NCBI GenBank assembly: GCA_021324795.1 | Contig: JAJPIK010000049.1 | Location: 1 to 50,788, forward strand | Source of the DNA: Chloroflexota bacterium | GTDB taxonomy: Bacteria; Chloroflexota; UBA6077; FW602-bin22; CADDYW01 | Length of the DNA stretch: 50,788 nt | Reading direction: 5' to 3' | Part shown: piece by piece, positions 33,607 to 40,357 of the stretch | How positions within the stretch are numbered: position 1 is the first letter of the stretch | Layout: every line of letters starts with the position of its first letter | The notes under the pieces: model-generated | Seen by the model: the letters and a program-made list of their open reading frames with translations, nothing else | What the model was told of the DNA's origin: nothing | Databases searched by the model: none | Program-made: the position numbers and the translations under genes

Positions 33607-34095
33607 ATGGCAATCGCACCCATTCAACAGACAAATGGCACTGCCGCAGTGGCTCGCCCCTTCGAGGCGGGGTTCGTGCCCTTGTGGCAGGCCGTCGATG
33701 AACTCTTCCGGAGTAGCTTCCTGATGCCGTCGCAGTTCTTCGGCGGCTGGGCTTCTTACAGCTCTCCATCTGGGACCAATCTGTACGAGACGGGTGAGAG
33801 CTACGTCGTACAGTTGGCGATGCCGGGGATGAAGCCCGACTCGATCACGTGCAAGATCGAGCAGGGAATCTTGACTTGTAGCGGCGAGGCGGCGATCTCG
33901 GCTCCAGAAGGGGCGAATGCCGTCTGGCAGTCCTTCGGAGGTCCGATCAAATACCAGATTACTCTGCCGACCGAGGTCGATGCCGAGCAGGCCCAGGCCA
34001 ACTATGAGAACGGGGTCTTGACGATTACCGTGCCCAAGGCGGCCCACGCCCGGGTCAAGAAGATTCCCGTCGTCGGCGGCGGGGCCCAATCCTGA
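33607..34095 (+). CDS. Hsp20/alpha-crystallin family small heat shock protein (copy 1)
   Basis: 162 aa from the ATG at 33607, with GGAGGTGAG upstream. A short N-terminal arm (PLWQAVDELFRSSF) precedes the alpha-crystallin domain: NLYETGESYVVQLAMPGMKP, DSITCKIEQGILTCSGE, and the closing YENGVLTITVPKA with the usual A-x-x-x-G-V-L-T motif, then a short tail (KKIPVVGG, I-x-V-like). ATP-independent holdase forming oligomers. Two cysteines in the early strands (ITCKIE and LTCSGE) are unusual and are shared with the second copy at 34947-35408. Confidence 0.93.
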   Translation: MAIAPIQQTNGTAAVARPFEAGFVPLWQAVDELFRSSFLMPSQFFGGWASYSSPSGTNLYETGESYVVQLAMPGMKPDSITCKIEQGILTCSGEAAISAPEGANAVWQSFGGPIKYQITLPTEVDAEQAQANYENGVLTITVPKAAHARVKKIPVVGGGAQS

Positions 34096-34199
34096 GCCCT
34101 GCCGCTCCGGACGAGCGGCCGGGGTCGCGTCCGGCGCGCCACCCCGGGCTAGTGAACTCACGCGGCGTGCCGGGGAATCATCCATGGAGGTTTGTTCGT

Positions 34200-34550
34200 A
34201 TGATGGCCTGGAAGCGATGGCAAGATTGGGTCAACGTCGTGCTTGGCGTGCTCCTCTTTATCACGCCGTTCGTCTTCGGTGGCGCGGCCATGCCCATGGC
34301 GGAGTATGCGCACTTTGTCCTCGGCGTGCTCCTGTTCCTGGTTGGGCTCTACCTACTGGCCCGACCCGAGCATTGGCAGGTCGAGTGGGCTCAGATTGTT
34401 TTGGGGATTCTCCTCTTCATCTCCCCCTGGGTGCTTGGCTATACTACCCTGACTCAACTCGCCTGGAGCGCCTGGATTATTGGCGTTCTCGTGGTGATCA
34501 TTGCCGGCTCAGTCCTCTACTCACGGCAAAGCGGCGTGGCCCACGTCTGA
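34200..34550 (+). CDS. SPW-repeat membrane protein
   Basis: 116 aa, four helices. ATG at 34200, GGAGG nine bases upstream (a second ATG follows at once). Two copies of the SPW repeat are visible: WQDWVNVVLGVLLFITPFVFG and HWQVEWAQIVLGILLFISPWVLG (quoted as LGVLLFITPF and LGILLFISPWVLG), each starting W-Q and ending in the TPF/SPW motif. The family occurs in Chloroflexota, actinobacteria and proteobacteria; its function is unknown. It lies 104 bp after hsp20 and ends at a strong terminator, so it is probably co-transcribed with hsp20. Confidence 0.88.
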   Translation: MMAWKRWQDWVNVVLGVLLFITPFVFGGAAMPMAEYAHFVLGVLLFLVGLYLLARPEHWQVEWAQIVLGILLFISPWVLGYTTLTQLAWSAWIIGVLVVIIAGSVLYSRQSGVAHV

Positions 34551-34555
34551 TCTAT

Positions 34556-34606
34556 CCCCAGCGCTTCCTGCCCAAATGGGAAGTGCTGGGGTTTCTGTTT
34601 TTTTTT
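34556..34606 (+). terminator. Intrinsic terminator after the SPW gene
   Basis: CCCCAGCGCTTCC (34556-34568) pairs with GGAAGTGCTGGGG (34579-34591) over 13 positions, one of them G-U, and is followed by a T-rich tail to 34606 (TTTCTG then nine T). It ends the hsp20-SPW transcript. Confidence 0.93.
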
Positions 34607-34946
34607 GTGCTGAGCAGCGATCTCCCGTGTCTCGACCTCGTCCAGGCCGGACCGGTCCATACCCGTCATCATATAGTGGGCACAGCGCAACTCGGACAGT
34701 CGCGCTCAGTACACCGGTTCCCTAACCGATGCCCAGCCAGCGCGCGCCCACTGGGACCGCGAGCCAGATAAGGAACTCCCCAGCTACTAAACGGCTCCAG
34801 CGGCCCGCCTAGCGCTCGTCGGCTGCTCCAGCTTCCCAGATGCTCATTCTGGCTCTTCTCTGCCGCAGACGATCGACCAGCGAATCAGCGAGCGGGAGCG
34901 ATCGCGCCTACTAACCGGCGGCGCCGCTGGAGAAGGAAGATCGACC
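34607..34946. other. Intergenic stretch between the SPW terminator and hsp20 copy 2
   Basis: 340 bp between convergent transcripts. No ORF with a ribosome binding site and no RNA gene recognised. A distant 10-bp inverted repeat (CTCCAGCGGC near 34795, GCCGCTGGAG at 34923-34932) is probably chance. Confidence 0.55.
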
Positions 34947-35408
34947 TTACTTAGCGGTGACTTTGATCGGGTGGGACCGGGCGTGGGCCGCCTTCGGCAG
35001 CGTGATCGTCAGCACCCCGTTTTCATAGGTCGCTTCGGCCTTACTCGATTCGACCTCGGCCGGGAGCTGGATCCGGTACTGGGCATTACCACCGACCGAC
35101 TGCCAGATCGGGTTCGCGCCCTGTGGCGGCTGAAGTGCCGACTCGCCGGAGCAGGTGAGGACGTTCTGCTCAACGCTGCAGTTGATCGAGCCAGGCTTCA
35201 TGCCCGGCATTGCCAACTGGACAATATAGTTGTCGTTCGTTTCCCAGAGGTTGGTTCCGGTCTGGCCCGTAGGCCAGCCAAAGTCGTCAAACCAGAACGG
35301 ACGGAGAAAGCTCTCCTGGAAGAGACGATCCATCGCCTGGCGCAAGGGCATGAACGAGCCCTCTGGGCGGACGGCCAAAGACTGGTTGTTCGAACGATTC
35401 TGTGCCAT
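34947..35408 (-). CDS. Hsp20/alpha-crystallin family small heat shock protein (copy 2)
   Basis: 153 aa; ATG at 35408 preceded by GAGGAGGTGATTTACG. Clearly paralogous to the protein at 33607-34095: PLRQAMDRLFQESFL in the N-terminal arm, NLWETNDNYIVQLAMPGMKP, SINCSVEQNVLTCSGE with the same two cysteines, GANPIWQSVGG, and YENGVLTITLPKAAHAR. The C-terminal IKV serves as the oligomerisation motif. It faces away from the PRC/BON gene by 186 bp on the same strand and could share its transcript or have its own promoter. Confidence 0.93.
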   Translation of the reverse strand: MAQNRSNNQSLAVRPEGSFMPLRQAMDRLFQESFLRPFWFDDFGWPTGQTGTNLWETNDNYIVQLAMPGMKPGSINCSVEQNVLTCSGESALQPPQGANPIWQSVGGNAQYRIQLPAEVESSKAEATYENGVLTITLPKAAHARSHPIKVTAK

Positions 35409-35594
35409 CGTAAATCACCTCCTCAGAAGATTTCTACCCATGCACAACTGACTGTCTGGGCGCATCGTTCGATCAGAGGCTGGCTCCGGTCAAACATTGC
35501 ATCCCATAGCAGATCCAGAATATGGCAACCTGTGTTTAGTCACCATAAGAACCAAATAAGCGATGTGTTAGAAAATGCATTCCGATCATATCGC

Positions 35595-36671
35595 TTACCA
35601 CGGTCGCAAATCGGTGACTGATTCGATCTCCGCTTTCCGAACGTGCGGGACAGCCGCGGCGATGTCGAGCGCGGCCTGGACGATGTCGCCAGAAAGGTAC
35701 ACGATACCGTGACGTGCCCGGACTCGGATGCGGTGTCGTCGAGTCCGTTCGTCCCGACCGAGGGCCTGTGCGACGGCAATTTCGAGTTCGTCGTCGCCGA
35801 TCAGACGATTATCGACGCCCAGGACGCCACGAACATTGTGCACAATCTCCTCGGCCCGTTGCCGGTGGACACTGGTGGCGACGTATCCTTCTAAAATCAC
35901 GATGCCGTCCTGGACTTTGGTGTGAAGAAACGGTAGATCTACTCGGCGCAGGATTTCGTCATTCCACAGCGCCTGCTCAACGTCGGTAGCCAACTCGTCG
36001 TCGGGACGATACTCGGGAAGCTGACTCAATTGCTCCCGTCCAACGTCGAGGACGATCCCTTCTGGCCTGACCTTGATTGCCCAATCCACCGGGACGATCA
36101 AATCGTGGCCGAAGAGGGTGCCTTTGCGGACGACGAAATGGGTTGCTTGATGCGTCGTCGGGTCGAGAAGGACACGATCGACGTTTCCGATAGGACCGTC
36201 GCGCGCTTCGACTCGCGTGCCAGTGCTGATCGTCGGCGCTTCCGCGCTCGATCCGATGTCGGCATGCGCGACCGGGCCCGACGTCGCCGCGACTAGGCGA
36301 CGCATTCTGGCTAACGGTCGAGGCAGGGCAAACAGAATATGCTCTCGGGCGTATCCGGTTGGCGGCTGCCAGTCGGCACTGGCGCTAACGTAATCGACCG
36401 GATTATAAGGCGGATAGCTGGTAAGCTCGGCTGAGCTCAGATTCAACCGTACCAACTCCTCGTCAGCCGACTCGACCGCCTCGATCGGGATAGCGGCATC
36501 GCGGTGGAGAAGCAATCCCCGATGGATGATCAGGTGAGTAACTTCACGCGTGCGAGGACTAACTACCAGACGCTCGACTGTCCCGACCCAGCCATCCACG
36601 CACTCGACCGGACTGCCAATCCGGATCTCCCATCGGGTGGCCGGTGACTGCTCTTTCGTCATCTCACTCAT
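35595..36671 (-). CDS. PRC-barrel and BON domain protein
   Basis: 358 aa from the ATG at 36671, seven bases after GGAGG. Two PRC-barrel-like units (about 12-80, GSPVECVDGWVGTVERLVV, and 150-215, GTRVEARDGPIGNVDRVLL) are followed by two BON domains (about 232-295 with VQDGIVILEGYV and 298-355 with ARHGIVYLSGDI). PRC barrels bind RNA-processing or photosynthetic proteins; BON domains bind lipids or glycans. No signal peptide. Position beside hsp20 and on the same strand suggests a stress role. A second BON protein (29318-30547) lies in the same island. Confidence 0.8.
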   Translation of the reverse strand: MSEMTKEQSPATRWEIRIGSPVECVDGWVGTVERLVVSPRTREVTHLIIHRGLLLHRDAAIPIEAVESADEELVRLNLSSAELTSYPPYNPVDYVSASADWQPPTGYAREHILFALPRPLARMRRLVAATSGPVAHADIGSSAEAPTISTGTRVEARDGPIGNVDRVLLDPTTHQATHFVVRKGTLFGHDLIVPVDWAIKVRPEGIVLDVGREQLSQLPEYRPDDELATDVEQALWNDEILRRVDLPFLHTKVQDGIVILEGYVATSVHRQRAEEIVHNVRGVLGVDNRLIGDDELEIAVAQALGRDERTRRHRIRVRARHGIVYLSGDIVQAALDIAAAVPHVRKAEIESVTDLRPW

Positions 36672-37098
36672 CTTGCCACCTCCGTCGCAGCTCAAGGAGT
36701 CATCCACCTTTGGGGCATCGACGATCCAACCTGCTGCGACACGGTCTTCTACTTAACTTATAGTCAACCGCTGCTAGAGCAGCGCAAGAGGTTCGCAAGA
36801 AATGCGTCTCGTTGGAGATGGTCCCATGACCGTCGATACGTTGGTGGGCAGCCCTCATCCTAGCTTTCTCCTCCTGGAAGAGGGAATCAAGCGGTTGATG
36901 TCAGTGTGCAAAGCAACCGAGACCGTGGATGGGACCGGAGTTCTATCGGAGGGTATTTTCTCCGGCGATTGCTCAGCCCCTAGCTGATCATGTAAGCTAC
37001 GAGAGTATTCGTGATCGGATTCATATGTCCTGGAACGCCTTACGGGGGAAAAGAGCGAGAGCTTCGTCGTCGAACGTCTAAAAGTGGAGGAATCTAGC
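36672..37098. other. Divergent intergenic region before the methyltransferase gene
   Basis: 427 bp. An inverted repeat CGCTGC-TAGA-GCAGCG spans 36769-36784. A 61-codon ORF at 36802-36987 has no ribosome binding site and is not called. No known riboswitch pattern was recognised. Confidence 0.55.
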
Positions 37099-37803
37099 AT
37101 GGTCGACCCAACCAAGGGATGGGAGCATCTCTGGAAGCAGCCAGAAATCATTCAGCGGGGCTGGCACCGTCCTAATCCCGAAGTGGTGTCGCTGGCGCAG
37201 CGGCTGTACGATGCCGGAGCACGACGCGCACTCGACCTGGGGTGCGGGCCGGGGCGGCACACCTTGGCGCTCGCGAAAATCGGCTACTCGACCGCGGCAA
37301 CCGACGTCTCACCGACCGCCCTGACTCACTGTGCTACCTGGCTAGCATCCGAAGGGTTTCGAGGGGCAATCTGCGAAGCCGACATGCAGGCTCTCCCCTT
37401 TGCTGATGCCGCGTTCGACTTCGTGGTCTCCTACAACGTGATCTACCACGCGACCCGGGCTGGTGTCGTCAAGACTTTGGCGGAGATTGAACGGGTTCTG
37501 CGTCCCGGCGGCAAGCTCTTCGTTACCTTCATTGGGACCGAGGACGTAAAGTGTGCTGAATACCGGAGAAAAGCCGCGCTTGGTGAGGGGATCGAGATCG
37601 AGCCTTTTACCTATCGAGTACCGAATGATCCCGAGGAGGATGGGGATCTTCCGCATCATTTCGTCGATGAAGCCGAAGCTCGGGCGTTGCTGGCTTCTTT
37701 TGCCATCGAATCCCTGGTCGCCGAGCGCCAAGAACGATCTGACAACCAGGGACGACCATTCGTCAAGGTCCACTGGCACGCACAGTGTCAGCGAGGAGAT
37801 TGA
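37099..37803 (+). CDS. Class I SAM-dependent methyltransferase
   Basis: 234 aa from the ATG at 37099, eight bases after GGAGG. Rossmann methyltransferase with motif I ALDLGCGPGRHTLAL, motif II acidic ATDVSPTAL, EADMQALPFADAAFDFVVS (quoted as LPFADAAFDFVVS) for motifs III/IV and VLRPGGKLFVTFIG for motif V/VI. The C-terminal part (HHFVDEAEARALLASFAIE) resembles small-molecule or tellurite/thiopurine-type methyltransferases. Substrate unknown. Its 3' end is 26 bp from the convergent tRNA-Arg gene. Confidence 0.88.
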   Translation: MVDPTKGWEHLWKQPEIIQRGWHRPNPEVVSLAQRLYDAGARRALDLGCGPGRHTLALAKIGYSTAATDVSPTALTHCATWLASEGFRGAICEADMQALPFADAAFDFVVSYNVIYHATRAGVVKTLAEIERVLRPGGKLFVTFIGTEDVKCAEYRRKAALGEGIEIEPFTYRVPNDPEEDGDLPHHFVDEAEARALLASFAIESLVAERQERSDNQGRPFVKVHWHAQCQRGD

Positions 37804-37829
37804 GTCAGGGAGGAGCCGAGAGGGGAAAA

Positions 37830-37906
37830 TGGTACCCCCGGCAGGACTTGAACCCGCAACCTTGTGGTCCGAAGCCACACGCTCTATCCAATTGAGCTAC
37901 AGGGGC
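37830..37906 (-). tRNA. tRNA-Arg (anticodon TCG)
   Basis: 77 nt including encoded CCA. Minus-strand acceptor GCCCCTG/CGGGGGT with A73, anticodon stem TGTGG/CCACA with loop CTTCGGA giving TCG (reads CGA), T arm GCGGG-TTCAAGT-CCTGC. Confidence 0.94.
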
Positions 37907-38053
37907 TTAGGCCCATTATAGCATCGGTCTTCGTGTAAAGTCAAACCAAAATTGTCACGTTTCGTTTACCGAAACTCTATCCCTGCTCAATTTTCCGCGC
38001 TATACTTGTCCCAAGGCGAGCGATGACCGCTCGCGATGAAAAGGGAGGCCGAG

Positions 38054-38290
38054 ATGGGTCGAATTATCGTGGCAAATCGACACGGTGATCAGGTGGTTGA
38101 ATGGGATCCGACCACCCAAACCGACGAAGGCCGCGCCGCTATTGCCGAGGCGGAACAGATTCTCCGGGAGGCCCGTGCGCGAGGTTGCGCCGTATCGAAG
38201 AAGGTCGACGGCAAGCACGTGCTCGACGATGGCCCCTTTGACCCGCAGGTGGAAGAGTACCAGATCATCGCTCCAATTGCGGGTGGCTAA
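38054..38290 (+). CDS. Small conserved-looking protein of unknown function
   Basis: 78 aa; ATG at 38054 with GGGAGGCCGAG upstream. A -10-like TATACT lies at 38001-38006. The sequence has an N-terminal strand (GRIIVANRHGDQVVEWDP), a helix (AAIAEAEQILREARARGC) and a C-terminal VSKKVDGKHVLDDGPFDP stretch, a fold not recognised. The next gene starts inside its last codons, so the two are coupled and probably act together. Confidence 0.7.
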   Translation: MGRIIVANRHGDQVVEWDPTTQTDEGRAAIAEAEQILREARARGCAVSKKVDGKHVLDDGPFDPQVEEYQIIAPIAGG

Positions 38291-38804
38291 CTGGGGGCGG
38301 CCTTTCCGCTGGGCTGGTCGAATCTTTAGTTGGCTTCGGGACTTTGGCGAAGCTCCCGTTCCTTCCGAGGAGCGCTGGGGGCTAGAAAGACCGTGGCTGA
38401 TCAACTGGCAATGGGTGCCAAAGCGTTCGGCTGGCCCCGGATTTGGACCGCACGAATATGCCCGGGCACGGGCGCGCGGCGCGGAAGTGGCGCGCGCGAC
38501 GCTGGGAGATGAGAACTGGGAGCTTTTGCGTCGTCAAGGGTACCTGGACGTCCCCTCCCGGCACTTGCCCGGCCTCACCTACCGCCTGCGAGTTGGTCGC
38601 CGAATCCAATTGATCTGGGATAACCTGGAACACGCGATGCATTCGCCGTGGCCCTATGATTACCTGTGCATCAACCCGACCTATCCGCTGCCCGCGGTCG
38701 AGTTCACCGCTCAGCTATACTTGTACCTGCGGGATCGTGAAGATCAGGTAATCCGAACTGCAGCGCCGCAGCCGTTTGATCAATTGTTGGGACGAGTGTT
38801 TTAG
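38283..38804 (+). CDS. Unknown protein coupled to the preceding small gene
   Basis: 173 aa from GTG at 38283, overlapping the previous gene by eight bases; the longer upstream reading is an antisense-like Arg/Ser-rich shadow. The N-terminus is Trp/Arg-rich. The central block LLRRQGYLDVPSRHLPGLTYRL and the later LCINPTYPLPAVEFTAQLYLYL (quoted in part: QGYLDVPSRHLPG, LPAVEF) recall a family of unnamed proteins with a GYLxxPSxxxPGxxYRI motif and a final LP-D strand. No TM helix. No function can be named. Confidence 0.65.
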   Translation: MANWGRPFRWAGRIFSWLRDFGEAPVPSEERWGLERPWLINWQWVPKRSAGPGFGPHEYARARARGAEVARATLGDENWELLRRQGYLDVPSRHLPGLTYRLRVGRRIQLIWDNLEHAMHSPWPYDYLCINPTYPLPAVEFTAQLYLYLRDREDQVIRTAAPQPFDQLLGRVF

Positions 38805-38807
38805 GCC

Positions 38808-39173
38808 GTGCCAGGACTAACCTACGAACAACGAATGCCGGACGTGATTGCTCCGTCAATTGAGAAGCGGGCGATTGACATAACTTGGTTGGATGGTCAC
38901 TCCAGCTCGTATGGCTTTGAGCTGCTCCGCTGGAGTTGTCCGTGCGCGATCTGCCGTGGCGAAGGGGAGAAGCCGGGGGTTCTCGCGACTACCGAGCGAC
39001 TGACGCCCGAGCAGACTGAGCTGATCGACGTCGGCCCGGTTGGTAATTACGCGATGAGCATCACCTGGAAAGATGGCCACTCCACCGGAATCTATTCCTG
39101 GGAATACTTGCGCCGACTATGCCCGTGCCCTGAATGTGCTGCAGCGCGTGGGGAAACGGGGTCACCACGTTGA
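38808..39173 (+). CDS. DUF971 (GBBH-like N-terminal) protein with two cysteine pairs
   Basis: 121 aa from GTG at 38808, three bases after the previous stop; an ATG at 38835 is an alternative start. Two halves share the pattern ITWLDGHSSSYGFELLRWSCPCAIC and ITWKDGHSTGIYSWEYLRRLCPCPEC (quoted: DGHSSSYGFELLRWSCPC, DGHSTGIYSWEYLRRLCPC), each a DUF971 half with a CPC-x2-C end. DUF971 is the N-terminal domain of gamma-butyrobetaine hydroxylases and of some Mrp/ApbC iron-sulfur carriers. The four cysteines could bind iron or zinc (inference). Confidence 0.85.
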   Translation: MPGLTYEQRMPDVIAPSIEKRAIDITWLDGHSSSYGFELLRWSCPCAICRGEGEKPGVLATTERLTPEQTELIDVGPVGNYAMSITWKDGHSTGIYSWEYLRRLCPCPECAAARGETGSPR

Positions 39174-39208
39174 CTTTATCATGAACGACTCGACGAGGTA
39201 AGTGGCCG

Positions 39209-39601
39209 ATGGGGGCGGTCCAAGGCATCAGTGAAATTGTTCTGTGGGCCCACGACCAACCGGCGATGGTCCGTTTCTATCGTGATGTGCTCGGGTTGAA
39301 GGTGATTTCTCCTCCCGAGCGGAAGAACCCCATTTTTCTTCAGGCTGGACCTGGCCAAGCCGGGATTCCCCAGATGATCGTCGTGGTTCAGCTACCGGAG
39401 GCCGAGCCTCCGTTTGCCGAGCCGCGTACGCTGCATCATCTCGCATTAGAAGTGGCACCCGAGGACTTTGACGCGGAAAAGGCGCGATTAGAGGGGCTTG
39501 GTTACCAGCTTCGGAGTGGCCAGCATCCGGTCATTCCGTCGCGCACCATGTACTTGGACGACCCCGAGGGTAACGAGGTCGAGCTGATCTGTCGCGCCTG
39601 A
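39209..39601 (+). CDS. VOC-superfamily (glyoxalase/dioxygenase-like) protein
   Basis: 130 aa; ATG at 39209, GAGG upstream. Two beta-alpha-beta-beta-beta units with EIVLWAHDQPAMVRFYRDVLGLKV, then LHHLALEV (metal-ligand position His) and MYLDDPEGNEVELI (closing Glu). These are the usual VOC ligand sites (His/His/Glu). Substrate cannot be assigned. It follows DUF971 by 35 bp. Confidence 0.85.
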   Translation: MGAVQGISEIVLWAHDQPAMVRFYRDVLGLKVISPPERKNPIFLQAGPGQAGIPQMIVVVQLPEAEPPFAEPRTLHHLALEVAPEDFDAEKARLEGLGYQLRSGQHPVIPSRTMYLDDPEGNEVELICRA

Positions 39602-39633
39602 GGTATCCTGGTGCAGAATCAGGGATGATCTCA

Positions 39634-39764
39634 GAAGTGGCCCCCTGCCACTTCCAATCGGTAAGGATTGGGGGAATACCCTCAACCCCTTGTCCTGATG
39701 GGAAACTGGCGACTCTGGCGGCATCCCCAACATCCCGCCTGAACGGGAGAACAAGGAGAGGAAA
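39634..39764 (+). promoter_or_regulatory. Structured leader upstream of the thioredoxin-fold gene
   Basis: Consecutive helices can be drawn: GAAGTGG/CCACTTC (39634-39640, 39648-39654), CCAATC/GATTGG (39654-39659, 39666-39671), and a closing stem CCTTGT/ACAAGG (39688-39693, 39751-39756) enclosing GGCGG/CCGCC (39717-39721, 39735-39739). The closing stem touches the AAGGAGAGG ribosome binding site. No known riboswitch class was recognised. Confidence 0.4.
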
Positions 39765-40301
39765 GTGGCGACGACTGAAAAACCCGCGCTAACCAAGGAA
39801 CGATTTCTTGCCGCGACTACGTTTGACGAATACGTCCAGCGGATGAAGGTCAATAAGGAGCAGATGCTGCAGCACGTGGAGGAGGTTCAGGTGCCGCCCG
39901 AGGACCTTGCGTGGTGGCGCTCCCAGGGCAAGCTGAACGTCTTTGTCCTCACCTACGACGGCTGTGGTGATGCGCTCTACAACATTCCGGTCTTTGCCAA
40001 GATCGCCAAGCAGTGCCCGAATATCGATTTGCGGGTGGTCCAGCGAGATGAGAACCTGGACATTATGGACCAGCACCTGAACCAAGGAATCTATCGCTCG
40101 GTCCCATGCTTCATTTTCCTGGATGAGAACTACCAGGAAATTGCCAACCTTAAGGAGCGGAGCGAAGACATGACTCGCGTCTTCGAGGCCGAGCAGCTCG
40201 CGGTCCGCCGGCGCTTGCGTGTCGAAAACAAGGAGCCCTGGCGAGCCGAGATGCTCCGCGAATTCAAGAACGTCGTCGGTACGCGCAAGAAGTATCCGTA
40301 G
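39765..40301 (+). CDS. Thioredoxin-fold protein (Thioredoxin_9/YtpP-like) lacking the second active-site Cys
   Basis: 178 aa from GTG at 39765, after AAGGAGAGGAAA. An N-terminal helical arm (FLAATTFDEYVQRMKVNKEQM, quoted as TTFDEYVQRMKVNK) precedes a thioredoxin fold: NVFVLTYDGCGDALYNIPVF, IDLRVVQRDENLDIMDQHL, SVPCFIFLD (cis-Pro loop). The usual W-CGDC/CGDS site is DGCGDAL here, with a single Cys, so dithiol oxidoreductase chemistry is unlikely; thiol transfer or a chaperone-like role remains possible. It carries a structured leader and ends before a perfect palindrome. Confidence 0.78.
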   Translation: MATTEKPALTKERFLAATTFDEYVQRMKVNKEQMLQHVEEVQVPPEDLAWWRSQGKLNVFVLTYDGCGDALYNIPVFAKIAKQCPNIDLRVVQRDENLDIMDQHLNQGIYRSVPCFIFLDENYQEIANLKERSEDMTRVFEAEQLAVRRRLRVENKEPWRAEMLREFKNVVGTRKKYP

Positions 40302-40311
40302 TCGGATTTTT

Positions 40312-40357
40312 ATTCTCCGCGGTAGGCGTCGCCGCGGCGACGCCTACCGCGGAGAAT
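40312..40357. repeat. Perfect 46-bp palindrome between convergent genes
   Basis: The sequence from 40312 to 40357 equals its own reverse complement: arms beginning ATTCTCCGCGGTAGGCGTCG meet at a GCCGCGGC centre. It fills nearly all of the 56-bp gap between the thioredoxin-fold stop and the class III aminotransferase stop. Neither strand has a T-run after the hairpin, so it is not a standard Rho-independent terminator. Confidence 0.9.

Noticed and set aside
34790..34932. CTCCAGCGGC / GCCGCTGGAG inverted repeat
   Set aside because: Arms are about 120 bp apart and of common composition; probably chance.
36802..36987. 61-codon ORF before the methyltransferase gene
   Set aside because: No ribosome binding site, no family resemblance.
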